DNA of 64,000 nucleotides from Hofstenia miamia (GCA_004352715.1 SCFE01000005.1:1052362-1116361), one strand, 5' to 3'. Positions 46,030-57,102 are shown, numbered from the stretch's first letter. The notes: generated by a model not told the origin, from the letters alone. Made by a program: numbers and translations.

Positions 46030-46160
46030 CAATGTACTTGCATAGATTAAATATACTATGCAAATATAATTTACCGGCCAAAACCGACCGGCCGGTAGTA
46101 GCTGTTGCCGGCCAACTACCAGCCCCGGCCTTAAAATTTCCTGCTGGTTCCAACTCTGGG
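46030..46160. other. CCGGCC-rich island of unknown origin
   Basis: An unusually GC-rich patch in an AT-rich region, with repeated and palindromic words (ACCGGCC, GACCGGCCGGT, GCCGGCC). No frame is recognised. It may be part of a repeat lying in the gap. Confidence 0.4.
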
Positions 46161-46358
46161 TTACATATCGATTATTAAAAAATATTAAAAACCTATATTT
46201 TATGCATTTTTTGTTAAATTCCTTATAGTATTTGAAGAAATGTTAAGTAGAAATCCCACTGTTGGCTATTTGTTCTAAGCACAATATACTGCCATTTTCA
46301 TAAATTGCAAAAGTATTACAGATAAAATGCCCTATTTTCCTTTTTGTTTTTTCGAATG

Positions 46359-46994
46359 TTAAAAATTGGGTTGCTTGAGGTAACTATTTAGAAGTTGTTG
46401 AATATCCTTACGCCAAGTTTCAAAGTTATTTGATATCTTTTCATTATACATTAAATTATTGAAAAAATTTTCTCCATCAACTTGGGTTTTCAATTCATTA
46501 AATTTACTTGGCCAACTCATATTCATACCAAATGATAAAGCAGTTTCTTCATCTCTTGTAAGTATTCTATGTGAAATATTGAGAACTGTGTCCTTTATAC
46601 TAAACTGTTCAACATCAGTGCTATTTTTTTCAATTAAATTGATAAGCTTTTTTTCATGACGTTTCTTAATTGTACTTAGTTTCTTATGGTTATCAATAGT
46701 TAATAGATGCAAGATGAAATTCTTTTGAGCACAATTGTCAAGTATTTCTTCAAAATTTGCTTTTATTTTCCTTTTGCATATATTTGCATCTTTAATGGTA
46801 GATGTTAATGCTCGTAGTTGTCCTGGTTTAAAGAAATAGGAAAATGGTTTTAAATGCATTGGAAGTGATATCATTAAGAATTTTGGTATAACTTTGTTCT
46901 CTTTACATTTATTTAGAAAATCTATTCGTTCTTCTTCTTTATATAATTTATAGTGTAGTTTTCTTAGCACTGATGTTGAACAGTTTAGTATAAA
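46359..46994 (-). CDS. Penelope-like retroelement, N-terminal ORF part
   Basis: A minus-strand open frame of 211 codons from the gap at 46995 to a stop at 46359. Segments such as KEEERIDFLNKCKE and LTRDEETALSFGMNMSW are typical of the region preceding the reverse transcriptase in Penelope-like ORFs. It lies upstream (on the minus strand) of the GIY-YIG part in the same orientation, so both may come from one element. However, the frame ends before any reverse transcriptase motif, and about 340 bases of unrelated-looking sequence follow. The alternatives are a truncated copy or two separate copies. Confidence 0.75.
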   Translation of the reverse strand, partial: FILNCSTSVLRKLHYKLYKEEERIDFLNKCKENKVIPKFLMISLPMHLKPFSYFFKPGQLRALTSTIKDANICKRKIKANFEEILDNCAQKNFILHLLTIDNHKKLSTIKKRHEKKLINLIEKNSTDVEQFSIKDTVLNISHRILTRDEETALSFGMNMSWPSKFNELKTQVDGENFFNNLMYNEKISNNFETWRKDIQQLLNSYLKQPNF

Positions 46995-47366
46995 NNNNNN
47001 NNNNNNNNNNNNNNNNNNNNNNNNNNNNNNNNNNNNNNNNNNNNNNNNNNNNNNNNNNNNNNNNNNNNNNNNNNNNNNNNNNNNNNNNNNNNNNNNNNNN
47101 NNNNNNNNNNNNNNNNNNNNNNNNNNNNNNNNNNNNNNNNNNNNNNNNNNNNNNNNNNNNNNNNNNNNNNNNNNNNNNNNNNNNNNNNNNNNNNNNNNNN
47201 NNNNNNNNNNNNNNNNNNNNNNNNNNNNNNNNNNNNNNNNNNNNNNNNNNNNNNNNNNNNNNNNNNNNNNNNNNNNNNNNNNNNNNNNNNNNNNNNNNNN
47301 NNNNNNNNNNNNNNNNNNNNNNNNNNNNNNNNNNNNNNNNNNNNNNNNNNNNNNNNNNNNNNNNNN
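46995..47366. other. Assembly gap (372 N)
   Basis: An estimated-size gap, followed directly by a TA tract at 47367-47381. Confidence 0.99.
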
Positions 47367-47591
47367 TATATATATATATATAGAGTAATTTTTAATTGTT
47401 CTCTCAAATTTGCGCGTCATCGGAAAGTCCAATGGCTTCGAATTTAATTTGAACTTAGTTTGTTATTTCAAGGATGATTGGGAAGTGAATAATAGAAAAT
47501 CATTTAGTTTTGAATTTAATTTTAGAGTTTACGTTTAAATTTACACGATACAACACAGATTGATATGTTCGTTTTAGAACGGCAACGCTTT

Positions 47592-47718
47592 TCACACGGT
47601 TGTCGATGTCACAGTGACTAACTTCTTCTGTTCTTTTCGAAATAAACTTCGACATCCTGTTTGAAATGATCGACTCATGGAGTAGAAAATGATACCATCG
47701 CTTAAGCCATTCAGATAT
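47592..47718 (-). CDS. GPCR last exon (TM7 and tail)
   Basis: The acceptor on the minus strand is AATTTTTAG. The 127 bases enter in phase 2 and encode YLNGLSDGIIFYSMSRSF, then a basic tail ending TVTSTTV and TGA. This short exon is recognised by the way it completes TM7 after KAIRWLR of the preceding exon. Confidence 0.82.
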
Positions 47719-50340
47719 CTAAAAATTTAATTAATTTATCATAATAGAGGCGAGTGCATAACTCTCAAAATTGGAGTTATTTGAAGCAAACGGTTACTAT
47801 AATTGATCTATTCTGTGTAGAGTGCAATGTTTGAGTAGCCAAATGCCTGAGATTTATTAAAACATCGATGGTGTGGTCTTAATTTTTTCAGTTCAAATAT
47901 ATTCAGATTAAATTACTTAAAGGCACTACCCTACGAATTTTTTCAAGCTTCTTGTTCTACCAAATTTCGCAATTTCTATGTATCAATACAGCAATCTTTA
48001 TTTTCAATGTCATGAATTAATTCGTTTGTAATTGAAATTATATATTATTTGTTCTGTGTAATAAATTTTGGTTAGAGTTTCAATGTATTAATTATGTACA
48101 GTACATAGGAATGCGAAATTATCACTAATTTTTCAAAAAATTCGTAAAATAGCTGTTTCACTTAGGGACTTCATGAAACCATTAATTGGGGAAAGGGGGT
48201 AGCGTTTGGGTTCGGTTTAGCGCTAGGGTTAGCATTTTAATGCAAAAGCATGAAATGTCTAGATATTTTCGTTTAAAACTCAGAAGTATATTTACATTAC
48301 ATTACATAATTTACGTAATTTATTCTAAATTCTACGTAATGCCGATCAATGCTTATTGCAACATTTATATGTATATGCTGAATGTTTTTATGAGTCTATA
48401 CAATACATCGAAAGTCGTTGCAATTTTGACTAAATTCGATATTATATTTCTACACAGTTTCGACTCAATTGATCAAATACTGTCTCCATTTGGAAAGCCT
48501 ATCAGCTGTCCCCAAAATCTCGTCATCAAGTGAAAGACTTATCGTTGTAGTCTTATGTTTATAATGTCTCAAAGAACGTGCGTAGTTTTTAGCGTGTAAT
48601 CTGTTCTCTGATTATCTTTCGAAGTCGAGAGGCTATCGTATATCATATACATTAAGATGTTTTGATTACCTGAGCCATCGAATTGCTTTATACACCATAT
48701 AGTTTTCATTTGCCAATTGAAAATTGTAGACTAGCATCAGATAACACAGCATTGGTAAGAAGGACGCTATGTAAAGTGCTGTGATGATGAACAACATTTT
48801 ACAGATTTTGATCTGTTCTAGAAGTGAGCGATTTTGTTGGTTCCCCGCTGGCCGCACCCGCTTTCCAATCAGAACGTAGCATATGACGATGATTACCGCT
48901 GGAAACCCGAAATCAAGCACGTAGTGCACAACTGGCAATATCTAAATTATATTTTCTGTCAATCCATTCACTGAAATTTCTCTATTATGGCATTTTAATT
49001 ATTCATTAATTTCATTACTTTCAAATTTCGCAGACAATAGTGCAATTTTCGTTAGGAAGTTTACATGTTTCCATTATGCATGAATTTTTTAAAAATTTGA
49101 ATTTTTAACTAGTAAATACAGAGTATGCAGTAAAGAATTAATTAGTTTCCTATGAGAATATTAGATTCTATTTAAAAAGCTATTTTTGTTTTTGGGTAAT
49201 TTTTAATATATTGAAATTACGACGGCTGGAGTTTAACATATTTTGCTGACGTGTTTCAAAACCGGTAAATTGATCATGTATTAAATTTTCACTTATAACC
49301 ATTTGCGCTTTGTTTTTTCGGTGCTGCTGAAATTATCAATGTTTTGATTATAGAAGGAAGACCTGTTGCATGCTGGAATGGTAAGTTCTTTTCCTAAAAT
49401 GATGTCTCCATTCAACCCCTCATGTGGTTTCGCCGCTTACTCTTGCGTTTATTAATGCGCCGATGAAATGACACATTTGTGAGGGATATTTAACCAATAA
49501 CTAGCAAAAGCTTTGAAAACTAATGTGTACGTTGCTTCTGCTAGAACAAATTTTCGAATGGCGCATCTCAGTCAGCTACTGACCGTGAATGACACAATTC
49601 ATCCATATTTACCGCACAAATATGTGAAAATTTAATATCGAAAATGCAAAACTTAATTTAATCGCAACAGTTTGCACGCCATTTTAATTCGTGTAGTAAC
49701 TTAAATGTATTCCAGTCTGTGAAATTTCAAGGTAGAAAAATTCAACGTGGGAAAATTCAAGGCCTAAAATTCAAGTTCAGAAAATTTAAAGCGACAAAAT
49801 TCAAGGCCTTCAAAAATCGAAGCAACCCAATCATGCATGTAAAAGAGTTTTTTGTCTTAAACTTTCCGTCCTTAAATTTTTTGCGCCTTCAATTTTCTTA
49901 CTGTAAACTTTCCTGATATCGTATCCTATTTTTATAGCTTTACTATAATAACGTTTATACTTTGTGTAGCATCTCTTGCATTTTTGTATTGTATGAATAT
50001 TATATTGTTTCTTCCATAACAGTATTGGAGTTAGTTGTCAAAGTAGTACATACCTGCATCACTATCATTGATTGAATGTCAACAACACATGCTGAAAGCT
50101 CAACAATGTAGAGCTGATTCACGCTTAGAAAAATTACGGCTAAATATGTCGGTAGATTGTATGAAAGCACAATCATCAGTAAGCACACAGCCAGAGTGTT
50201 TACGGCAGTGGGTCGTGTACGGTATTCCAGTGGAAATACGATGGCGCCGCACCGATCAATCGCACTGATCATTATAATTCCTGATTGCACTGGAACAATG
50301 TAGTTCACCACCAAAAGCTGTATGTGACATGCCCAATCAG
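47592..50340 (-). CDS. Class A (rhodopsin-like) GPCR, TM3 to C-terminus, three exons
   Basis: The exons 50340-50054, 48941-48670 and 47718-47592 join in phase (1-0, 0-2, 2-stop) to give 228 residues. Cys5 and the Asp29-Arg30 pair are exactly 24 positions apart, as expected for C3.25 and D3.49 of class A, and the DRY triplet is DRC. TM4 is about residues 46-72, the second extracellular loop cysteine is Cys85, TM5 (98-120) has Pro110 and TM6 (142-168) has Pro159 in SFLP. TM7 (180-200) ends SDGIIFY in place of NPxxY. The tail is short (about 28 residues) and ends at TGA 47592-47594. It is a plasma-membrane receptor of unknown ligand. TM1-TM2 and the start were not found upstream (higher coordinates). 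The motif changes resemble those of divergent lineage-specific receptors. The family assignment is firm, the subfamily unknown. Confidence 0.85.
47719..48669 (-). other. GPCR intron (TM7)
   Basis: Starts GTAATC and ends TTTTTAG on the minus strand. A 115-codon + strand open frame inside it (48186-48533) has no family resemblance and is considered chance. Confidence 0.7.
48670..48941 (-). CDS. GPCR middle exon (TM5-TM6)
   Basis: The acceptor is AATTTAG|ATA and the donor CTCAG|GTAATC. It encodes ILPVVHYVLDFGFPAVIIVI (TM5), a short third intracellular loop with EQIKICKMLF leading into TM6, and the start of TM7. Confidence 0.87.
48942..50053 (-). other. GPCR intron (between TM4 and TM5)
   Basis: Starts GTATGT and ends AATTTAG on the minus strand. 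It contains the AAATTCAAGGC minisatellite hairpin at 49720-49912. Confidence 0.7.
49720..49912. repeat. Minisatellite of AAAATTCAAGGC-like units with an inverted half
   Basis: From 49720 to 49820 degenerate 14-16-base units (GAAAATTCAAGG and variants) follow each other on the + strand. From 49860 to 49912 the complementary sense appears (CCTTAAATTTT, GCCTTCAATTTTCTTAC), so the array can fold back on itself. Confidence 0.65.
50054..50340 (-). CDS. GPCR exon with TM3-TM4
   Basis: The acceptor is AATTTTTAG|CTGATTGG and the donor ATGCAG|GTATGT. It encodes DWACHIQLLVVNYIVPVQSG (TM3), AIDRCGAIVFPLEYR, TM4 and most of the second extracellular loop. Confidence 0.87.
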
Positions 50341-51997
50341 CTAAAAATTTTTTTTGAATATCGATGAGAAAGTATATGTATATCGTATTTGATTTTGAAT
50401 TTCTATCTCGTGCTGCGCTCTGCTTTCCCATTATATTTAAAATTTAAGCAAATGACCTTTCAATTTTTATTAAGAAAGTTTTGATTTTAGCATCTTTATT
50501 TAGTTTCTAGGTCTAATATAAAGTCATCTATTATTTTTTAATGATTCTACATTTTTTGCACATCTTAGTTTGAATTAATTTAATTATAAATACAGATAAT
50601 TCAATCGACCGTTTAGAATGAGTACATGTCTTACATTGAAAAAGAGGGACACCCTAAACGGATGTATGACGTATAGATTCATGTATATTTCAACAATCTT
50701 GAAAATCAGTGTTTACCTGCTTTATAAAAACCGATTCAAATTGAATCAAGATTTCATTTATCGAGTTTAATCTTACCACAATAGTAGCCAGGTGATTGAA
50801 TATCCTTAGCAGATTATTTAATGAAAATAAAGATTTAAATTGAATCAATATGAAAGTATTGATTAACTGGACATTAAATTGTTTTAGTATTTTCGTCAGT
50901 TCAAATAAACGTCCATTCAATTGCTCCTCATTCTAATCTCTTTCGATGGCATAGGAGAGAACAGTAAATAATCACGGTTTCTTTGACTTTGTTTCCATTT
51001 GTAAATTCAGTTAATTAAATACCGGAGTGTGCATCAGAGCTGCAACCGTGCTTGGTATTCGAAGCACTTCACGGTTTTCCAAAAATATCTAATTCTAGTA
51101 ACAAATCAGACGAATACAAGTGTAATTGTTGTATTTTTGTTTGACAAATTTACTATAAATTTTGGGAAAAAACACCTTTGTTGAAAAAGTATCTTTTACG
51201 CCAGATTCCTAAAACATTCCCATTTTAAACATATTATGATCTGCTTCCAAATTAATACCAAATTTTTGCATTCCATTTGCAAATCAATCCAAAGATTTGG
51301 AAATTTTGCAAAATATTTGACAAATTTTTTAAATAAATTTTCCTAAAATTTACCAAACCTTGCAAAAATTTCTCAAATATTTGTCTTTTTTTCAAGTTAT
51401 CTTACACATTTTTAAGAACATATCAAACACATTAGCCAATCCAATATTATGCATTTCATCTAAAATCCAAAAAACTTTGGTACTTATGAAATTAAAAAGT
51501 ACTTGACAGTATACAAAATCTGTCTATATTTAATAAATTGACCCAATACTTTTTCAGTGATGTTGTTAACTAAAACACATTTTTCTTGAAAGATTTGGCC
51601 ATGGGTACTGGGGAGGACTTCTCTGCCCACGTTTATTGAAAAACCACAAGTTTATGCCTAAAAAGTACAGATCCTTGTTACTTTAGGAGAAATTTAAACA
51701 ACTTCCTAGCTTTTTGAAAAATTACTGAATAGGTCCCCTTCTATTAATGATAAACTAAAATAAAAAAAATCAATAGATCCCTACCTAAAAGCTATTTTAG
51801 TCCTCCGCATGTTTGTAGCTGGCCACGTCAACACAATTTGGAATACTATATCATACACAATCAAATTGTTCAATGAAACTGACACTTCGTATCCAATAAA
51901 ATAACTGTACACTGGTCAACTTAAAACTCTTAAGTGCAATGCTGCCACAACATTTTAGCACGAAACACGAAATAGATATATATATATATATATATAT
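50341..51997. other. Region upstream of the visible GPCR exons
   Basis: No TM1 (GNxxV) or TM2 exon was identified. AT-rich homopolymer-like text (51080-51480) dominates. A hydrophobic minus-strand frame at 50690-50920 ends in a possible donor (AAGCAG|GTAAAC) but lacks TM1/TM2 signatures. Confidence 0.35.
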
Positions 51998-54092
51998 TAG
52001 GTGATCCTCTCCACTTTTATTTTATTCAAATATAAATAAATATCAACTTAAGAAAGTTTGAATCAATTATCTAATTGGGAACATATTGCGCGCTCGAATT
52101 TTCTATCGGCACCTAGACATCAATAAGGTTTGCTGAACCTATATTGATTTCTTGATTTAGCACGATCACATTTCCAGTAAAGAAAATGACAATAACTTGT
52201 TATCTAACTATTAAAACGTATTTTAGTTTGTCTTCAAGGCAAAGGGAACATTTGATCAAAAGCTAAGTGCAGATGTGCAATAAGCAGAGTAAAAAATAAT
52301 TAAGTGGCATCTTCCTCAATCAAAGTTACGAATGTTGAGACGGGTCGTAAAGGTTTTGCTTTATGAAAAGCCTAAACATGATGCGCATAATAAAACTACT
52401 TTGCAATGGTGGTCGATCGGGTTTTGTTTTTGTGGCACAAGTCCTGCATTCACACTAGCGTCAGATGGAGGTGCATCAACAATCTAAAAGAACAGCATGA
52501 TAAATGGAATAAACTAAAATAAGTAAAAAAAAATGTTACAAAAAGGATATTTCTTGTACATTTTCGAAAACACTAGATAAATTGTGGGATATTGGAACAC
52601 CTAAAGCAATTGATATTATACAGAAAAATAAACTGCTCTAATTTCTAGTAAATAATAATGTTTATATAAGCGAAAATGAAAACAACAGTGTTTATTTTTT
52701 AGGTGCATTTTCACCTTCATCTACTGACTCTTATTATAGAAACAACACAACCTTAGAGTCAGATGCTACATTTTTTCCTCCTCATGCGGCCTCTTTTCTT
52801 TTAGCACCAATTATGCAACGTTGAATGAACCCAAGAGGATCATGGAAGCTCCAACAGTTGTTGCTGCTTTTGACAGATTAAAATTAAGTAATGCTGCAGC
52901 GGTTATGATTGCTTCTGCTGTTATTAATGCATCTAACGGAAACTGAAGATTTCGTTCTTTCAGAAGAAACTACTCGCTGTAATTGAATAGCAAATTTTGG
53001 AAAAGTTAATGCATCTTGTAACTAAGGTAATTTACATATTTTTAGGTCAAAGGTTCTCCTCCAGAGTTTGCTGCGTTGCACTTGGATGGTAGAAAATATG
53101 AGGCATTTTCCATTGTTGCTTCTGGACGTACAACAGCTTTCTAATGCCACAGGAAAAATCTATGCAGAAGCCACATACAAAATTGTAGAAATATGGAAAT
53201 TGCAAGACAAAGTTAAGGCTTTTGTGTTTGGCACAACTGCCAGTAATATTGGGTGGAAGAAAGGCGCTGCTAAATTTCTGGAGGAAAAATTTTGTAGCAA
53301 GCTTTGGTGTTGTGCATGCCGATATCATGTTTATGAGAGAAATATTTCGACTGTTTGGTAGCAAAACAATGGACTAGATAGTCCTCTTTTTAAACAAGTA
53401 AAAGAATTATGACCCCTAGTTAATAATAAAGATTTTTTTAATTGAACTTAAAAATTATTTGGATGCCAAAGAACCAAATTAGAACTGATATAAAGAATGT
53501 GCAGATAATGCTTTGGCTCTCCTGGGAAGCACAAGAGAAAAATTTCATTCTAAAAAACTCGGTGCAGCCAACAGTGCCAGATGGATGGGGTAGTACACAC
53601 AGAAAATGTTCTCGTTTGCAGATAAATTTAATTACTCAAAAGACTTCATCAGCAAGCTTCATCGAATAAATATGTTTGCACCCAATTTTTACACACCCTT
53701 GTGGTTAAATGGAATTTCAGCAACTAGTGCTGCTTTTAATGATCTTTGCTTTATGCATGATATGATGGATTACAAAGACATTTATAATGAAATAGCTGAA
53801 GCAGTCATTAAAAAATGCAAAAACACCGCTTGTTCTTAACTGAAAAACGGACAGTTTTACCACTCTTTAGTGATAACTAAAATTACTGTGAAACAACCTC
53901 AAGTATATCGTCTTGTTCTTCCCATTTTTCAGTTCAATAGCGCTTGGAAATTTAAATTCGAATGCGCAATATGTTACCAGTTAGATAACTGATTCAAACT
54001 TTCTAAATTTGGTATTTATTCATATTAGAACCAAATAAGGGGGGGGAGGTGCTGCGAAAATTGGAGAGTATCACCTAAATCTGAGGGGTCTA
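51998..54092 (+). mobile_element. Decayed hAT-like DNA transposon with TIRs, about 2.1 kb
   Basis: The left end TAGGTGATCCTCTCCA (51998-52013) matches the inverted right-end segment TAGGTGATACTCTCCA (54063-54078) at 15 of 16 bases. The right end extends 14 bases further to TAGACCCC at 54092, so the left tip seems deleted between two TAG words. Both flanks read ATATATAT, consistent with an 8-bp hAT target duplication inside a TA microsatellite, though low complexity weakens this. The + strand interior (about 52840-53840) holds broken transposase pieces: TVVAAFDRLKLSN, AALHLDGRKYEAF, then KAFVFGTTASNIGWKKGAAK and CCACRYHVYE, and near the end RWMG and KMFSFADKFN. I recognise these as a widespread invertebrate DDE-type family. 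Confidence 0.8.
53047..53839 (+). pseudogene. Transposase pseudogene inside the hAT-like element
   Basis: At least three frame changes or stops interrupt the + strand transposase. LHLDGRKYEAF ends in a stop after TTAF. The next piece (53068-53361) carries GTTASNIG and ACRYHVYE, and the last (53606-53839) runs KMFSFADKFN to KKCKNTACS. The N-x-G region after TTAS corresponds to a DDE-domain strand. It cannot make an active enzyme. Confidence 0.7.
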
Positions 54093-54115
54093 ATATATAT
54101 ATATACACTTATATT

Positions 54116-54671
54116 CAGCTCTTTGTGCTATGTAAATCCTGAAATTGGGCGTACAAAAAGCTGACGTTTTCAAATTCCCATAGTCCAAAGAGCTGAAGTT
54201 TTAGTAAGGCTAAAAAAATAAAAATTATTTAATTTTTGTGTTGGTTATGTATTTGTATGCTAAAACAAATGTGTACTAAATTTTAGAATGAAATACTTTT
54301 TGAATAAAAATGTTTTAAAAAATTTGAAAAATTACATATATCAGCTTTTTGCACAGTCGCTTACATAACAGGGCCACACATGCAAAGAAGAGGAAAAACT
54401 CTTCAAAGAACAAATTAAATTATTTTTCACTTTAAGAAATTACTTTGTTTTATTACTTTCATATTATTTGAGTTCTTAAAAATTGTTTCCTTGTATGTTA
54501 CAACTTCCATTCTTACGGAGTTTAATTGCAAAATTATACACACTATAGTAGTAGAAATACGAAAAAACTGGAAAATAGTTGCATAGTGCTTCTAGTAATC
54601 AATTTCTACTGAAAAAAAAGTTTTTGAAAAATTCATCTTCATATATTTTTTTCCCATAGTACCAAGAGCTG
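54116..54671. mobile_element. MITE-like cluster with CAGCTCTTKG inverted copies
   Basis: CAGCTCTTTGTGCTATG at 54116 is the inverted partner of CATAGTACCAAGAGCTG at 54655-54671. Two further copies lie inside: CATAGTCCAAAGAGCTG at 54179-54195, inverted, and TCAGCTTTTTGCACAG at 54341, direct. This suggests one element inserted into, or duplicated within, another. There is no coding and no clear target duplication. Confidence 0.55.
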
Positions 54672-56861
54672 AAAATAAAAAAAACTTATATATTTATCCC
54701 GAAATGTCAAATCTAAAATGAAACATATTAGGCAAAAATCAATTTTTTGGAGTTCCAGTACCCCCATCAGAAATTTCTAGATTCACCCCTGATAAGCAAT
54801 GATTTAAAATTCTGCAAAAATTCAAACAGAAATTACATGGCCTAACGAAAATACAAATATTGTTGCTGCATTTTAAAAATTCCTGTTATGTAATTTTTAT
54901 GCAAATCTATTTCTAAGAACCCTTTGTATTATTAAACAGGAACTAGCATTTAAAATATTATGAACAGAAAATTGTGGGTTTCAGACGCTTGCATATTCAA
55001 TAGATTGGGGACACAGCACGAACCAAAGTACGGCATGTTGCAGCTCTGGTTTGCTTTAGTACTTGATATTCTAGGCAGGGGCGTACGCAGCATTTTCTAA
55101 CGAGGGATATCTTAGTTATGACCAAAATTCACCCTAAAAATGCATCTTAATATATTTTAAATTTCTTACGGAATTTTTTTAATGTAATCTATCAGTCAAT
55201 GTTAAAAACCTGACAGCAGGGACCTCTCTTGGCAATCATTTCATTTTGAAGGAGCTCGCCCTACATTTCAGTTTAAATATTGTACCTGTATAGTATTGTT
55301 GTAAATTTATACAAATTTCCAAGAGAAGTTTTAAACTATTCAAATTCGCATTGTTTTTGAACGTCACTTTCAGATTGAATTATTGATTAGAATTTGATAC
55401 CAAATTTTAAAATTAATAATTTAAGTAATTGCATTTTTTCAAAACACAGCACGGTATGCAATTACTATTTTGCACAGAAATCTATTGACTAATAAAAACT
55501 AACATGCGGGTTTTATATGTCAGTATTATGCTTTGCAGATGTAATCATATTTTTAAGTAGCGATCAACTTTTGTCATAAATTATTACAACTGGAATATTG
55601 ATATAATTTCTCAAAGCCTTTTCAATGTAAAGGTCTACACACTTTACACCGACCATTTTCAGGGTACGAAGCTTATTAAATAAGTTAGTGTAAATTTAAA
55701 CAGGATTATTTTTACATGCACGTTATTGTATTACTGTTAATATAACTAAAGAATTAAATTTAATTGTCTATAAAACTGTCCCAATTTGGTTCTTCTTGTC
55801 CCTATATATCCACATTAAAAATTAGTTACATTATGCTACATGCCATATAATTTATGTTATGGTGAGTTTTTTGAAAGTTATTGACACATAAAGTTTTAAT
55901 AAAATGCTGAATAACTTTAACAAATAATTAAAAGCATTTGTCATTAAATGTTACCTGATGCTTGACAGCAAGAAGGCGATAGTCAATCATATTTTAATTA
56001 TAACCAAGTGACATTTTATTTTAAAGAGAAAGTAATTTTCTATTAGCAATCCTGGACGTGGGTTGGATATGAATTCACATAAGAATATGTGGAGCGAGTG
56101 TGGGCTGGATAAGAAAATCGCAACGTGTGTTCACTTTGAAACACAAAATGTGTAAATAGTTGCATCTCAAACTGAACAGGTTTTTTAAATTGCGGATTCA
56201 ACCAAATTCAGTTTTTTCACGTTTAGTTGAATATTTTGTTACTAATTGTCATAAAAATTTTCCATCAAATATTTGACGAAATCTGAAATGTGAGTGCGAG
56301 TATGAAACTCAGTATCCAATTACATATATGCTATCGTTTTGAAAAATATATATAATGATTTCGTAAAAATTTGAAAATATTATGTATCATTAATTCAATA
56401 AAAGTTTAAAACTAAAATATTGTGGGTTTGATTGCTAGAGATTAGTGATGAGCGCAGTGCGGTATGAAACCATGCCTATGATTTTATCATAAAAATATTT
56501 TTTCATTTTTATAATCGCATTGTACTCAGATTAATAAAGATTTTTATTTATAGAAAAATGAATTTTAGGATCTTATAAAATTCATTAAATAGTGAACATC
56601 ACTGATTCCAGCTAATAACATAATAAAGATTTGTTGACATTTCGGGATGCAAACCTTTGTCCAAATCTAGCTTAAACTTAAATGTAATTAATTTTAGTTA
56701 TTAATATTATTCTACACCTACTCCTTCATCACTCACAAGTTGATATTTAAATGAGGAAATGTTAGGTTTACATAGTATAGTAGCTAATATTCTCGCGCAC
56801 GACCAACTTTATTGCGAAGCATTAATTTTTTTATGAAATGTTTGAATCTGAATATATCCAG
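54672..56861. other. AT-rich intergenic DNA, nothing recognised
   Basis: About 2.2 kb without supportable genes. A GC-richer patch at 54990-55090 (GGGGACACAGCACGAACC, GGCAGGGGCGTACGCAG) may be an old repeat. Confidence 0.4.
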
Positions 56862-57102
56862 AAAAATGTGATACGGAATATTATTTTAAATATTTCTTCT
56901 CAAATGCATAACTTAATGAACTCTTCTGAAGTTTGTTTTGTGCAGTTCTACAATGAATTTCATTCGAATACGTTATTCCAATATCAGATAGTAAATGAAG
57001 CATGTGGCAGGACATATGATTTATCGTCTAATGAATCTATATGTGAATCTAAATCTATCAGTGAAACAAAAGTAATTACAAATTATGATTATAAGTGCAT
57101 TA
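56862..57102 (+). CDS. Candidate internal exon of a secreted or membrane protein (phase 0-1)
   Basis: An open segment of 241 bases between ATATATCCAG and GTGAGTGA. It encodes an amphipathic stretch KNVIRNIILNISSQMHNLMN, then a cysteine-containing part with CGRTYDLSSNESIC and YKC near the donor. N-glycosylation sequons (NIS, NSS, NES) and cysteines suggest an extracellular domain. It lies on the same strand as the EGF gene, 13.6 kb downstream, but its phase-0 entry does not match the phase-2 donor of EGF exon 3, so at least one exon would lie between. No domain family is recognised. It could also be a chance open frame. Confidence 0.33.

Noticed and set aside
48186-48533. 115-codon + strand frame
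   Set aside because: Lies wholly inside a GPCR intron on the opposite strand; hydrophobic low-complexity translation without domain features.
49354-49380. 27-base in-frame microexon candidate (TATAG ... ATG|GTAAGT)
   Set aside because: The donor is good, but it is too short to judge, has no partner exons in a matching frame, and lies antisense to the GPCR gene.
50690-50920. Possible upstream GPCR exon on the minus strand
   Set aside because: Hydrophobic and followed by a donor-like AAGCAG|GTAAAC, but it has no GN motif of TM1, no LxxxD of TM2, and the phase does not match the phase-1 acceptor at 50340.
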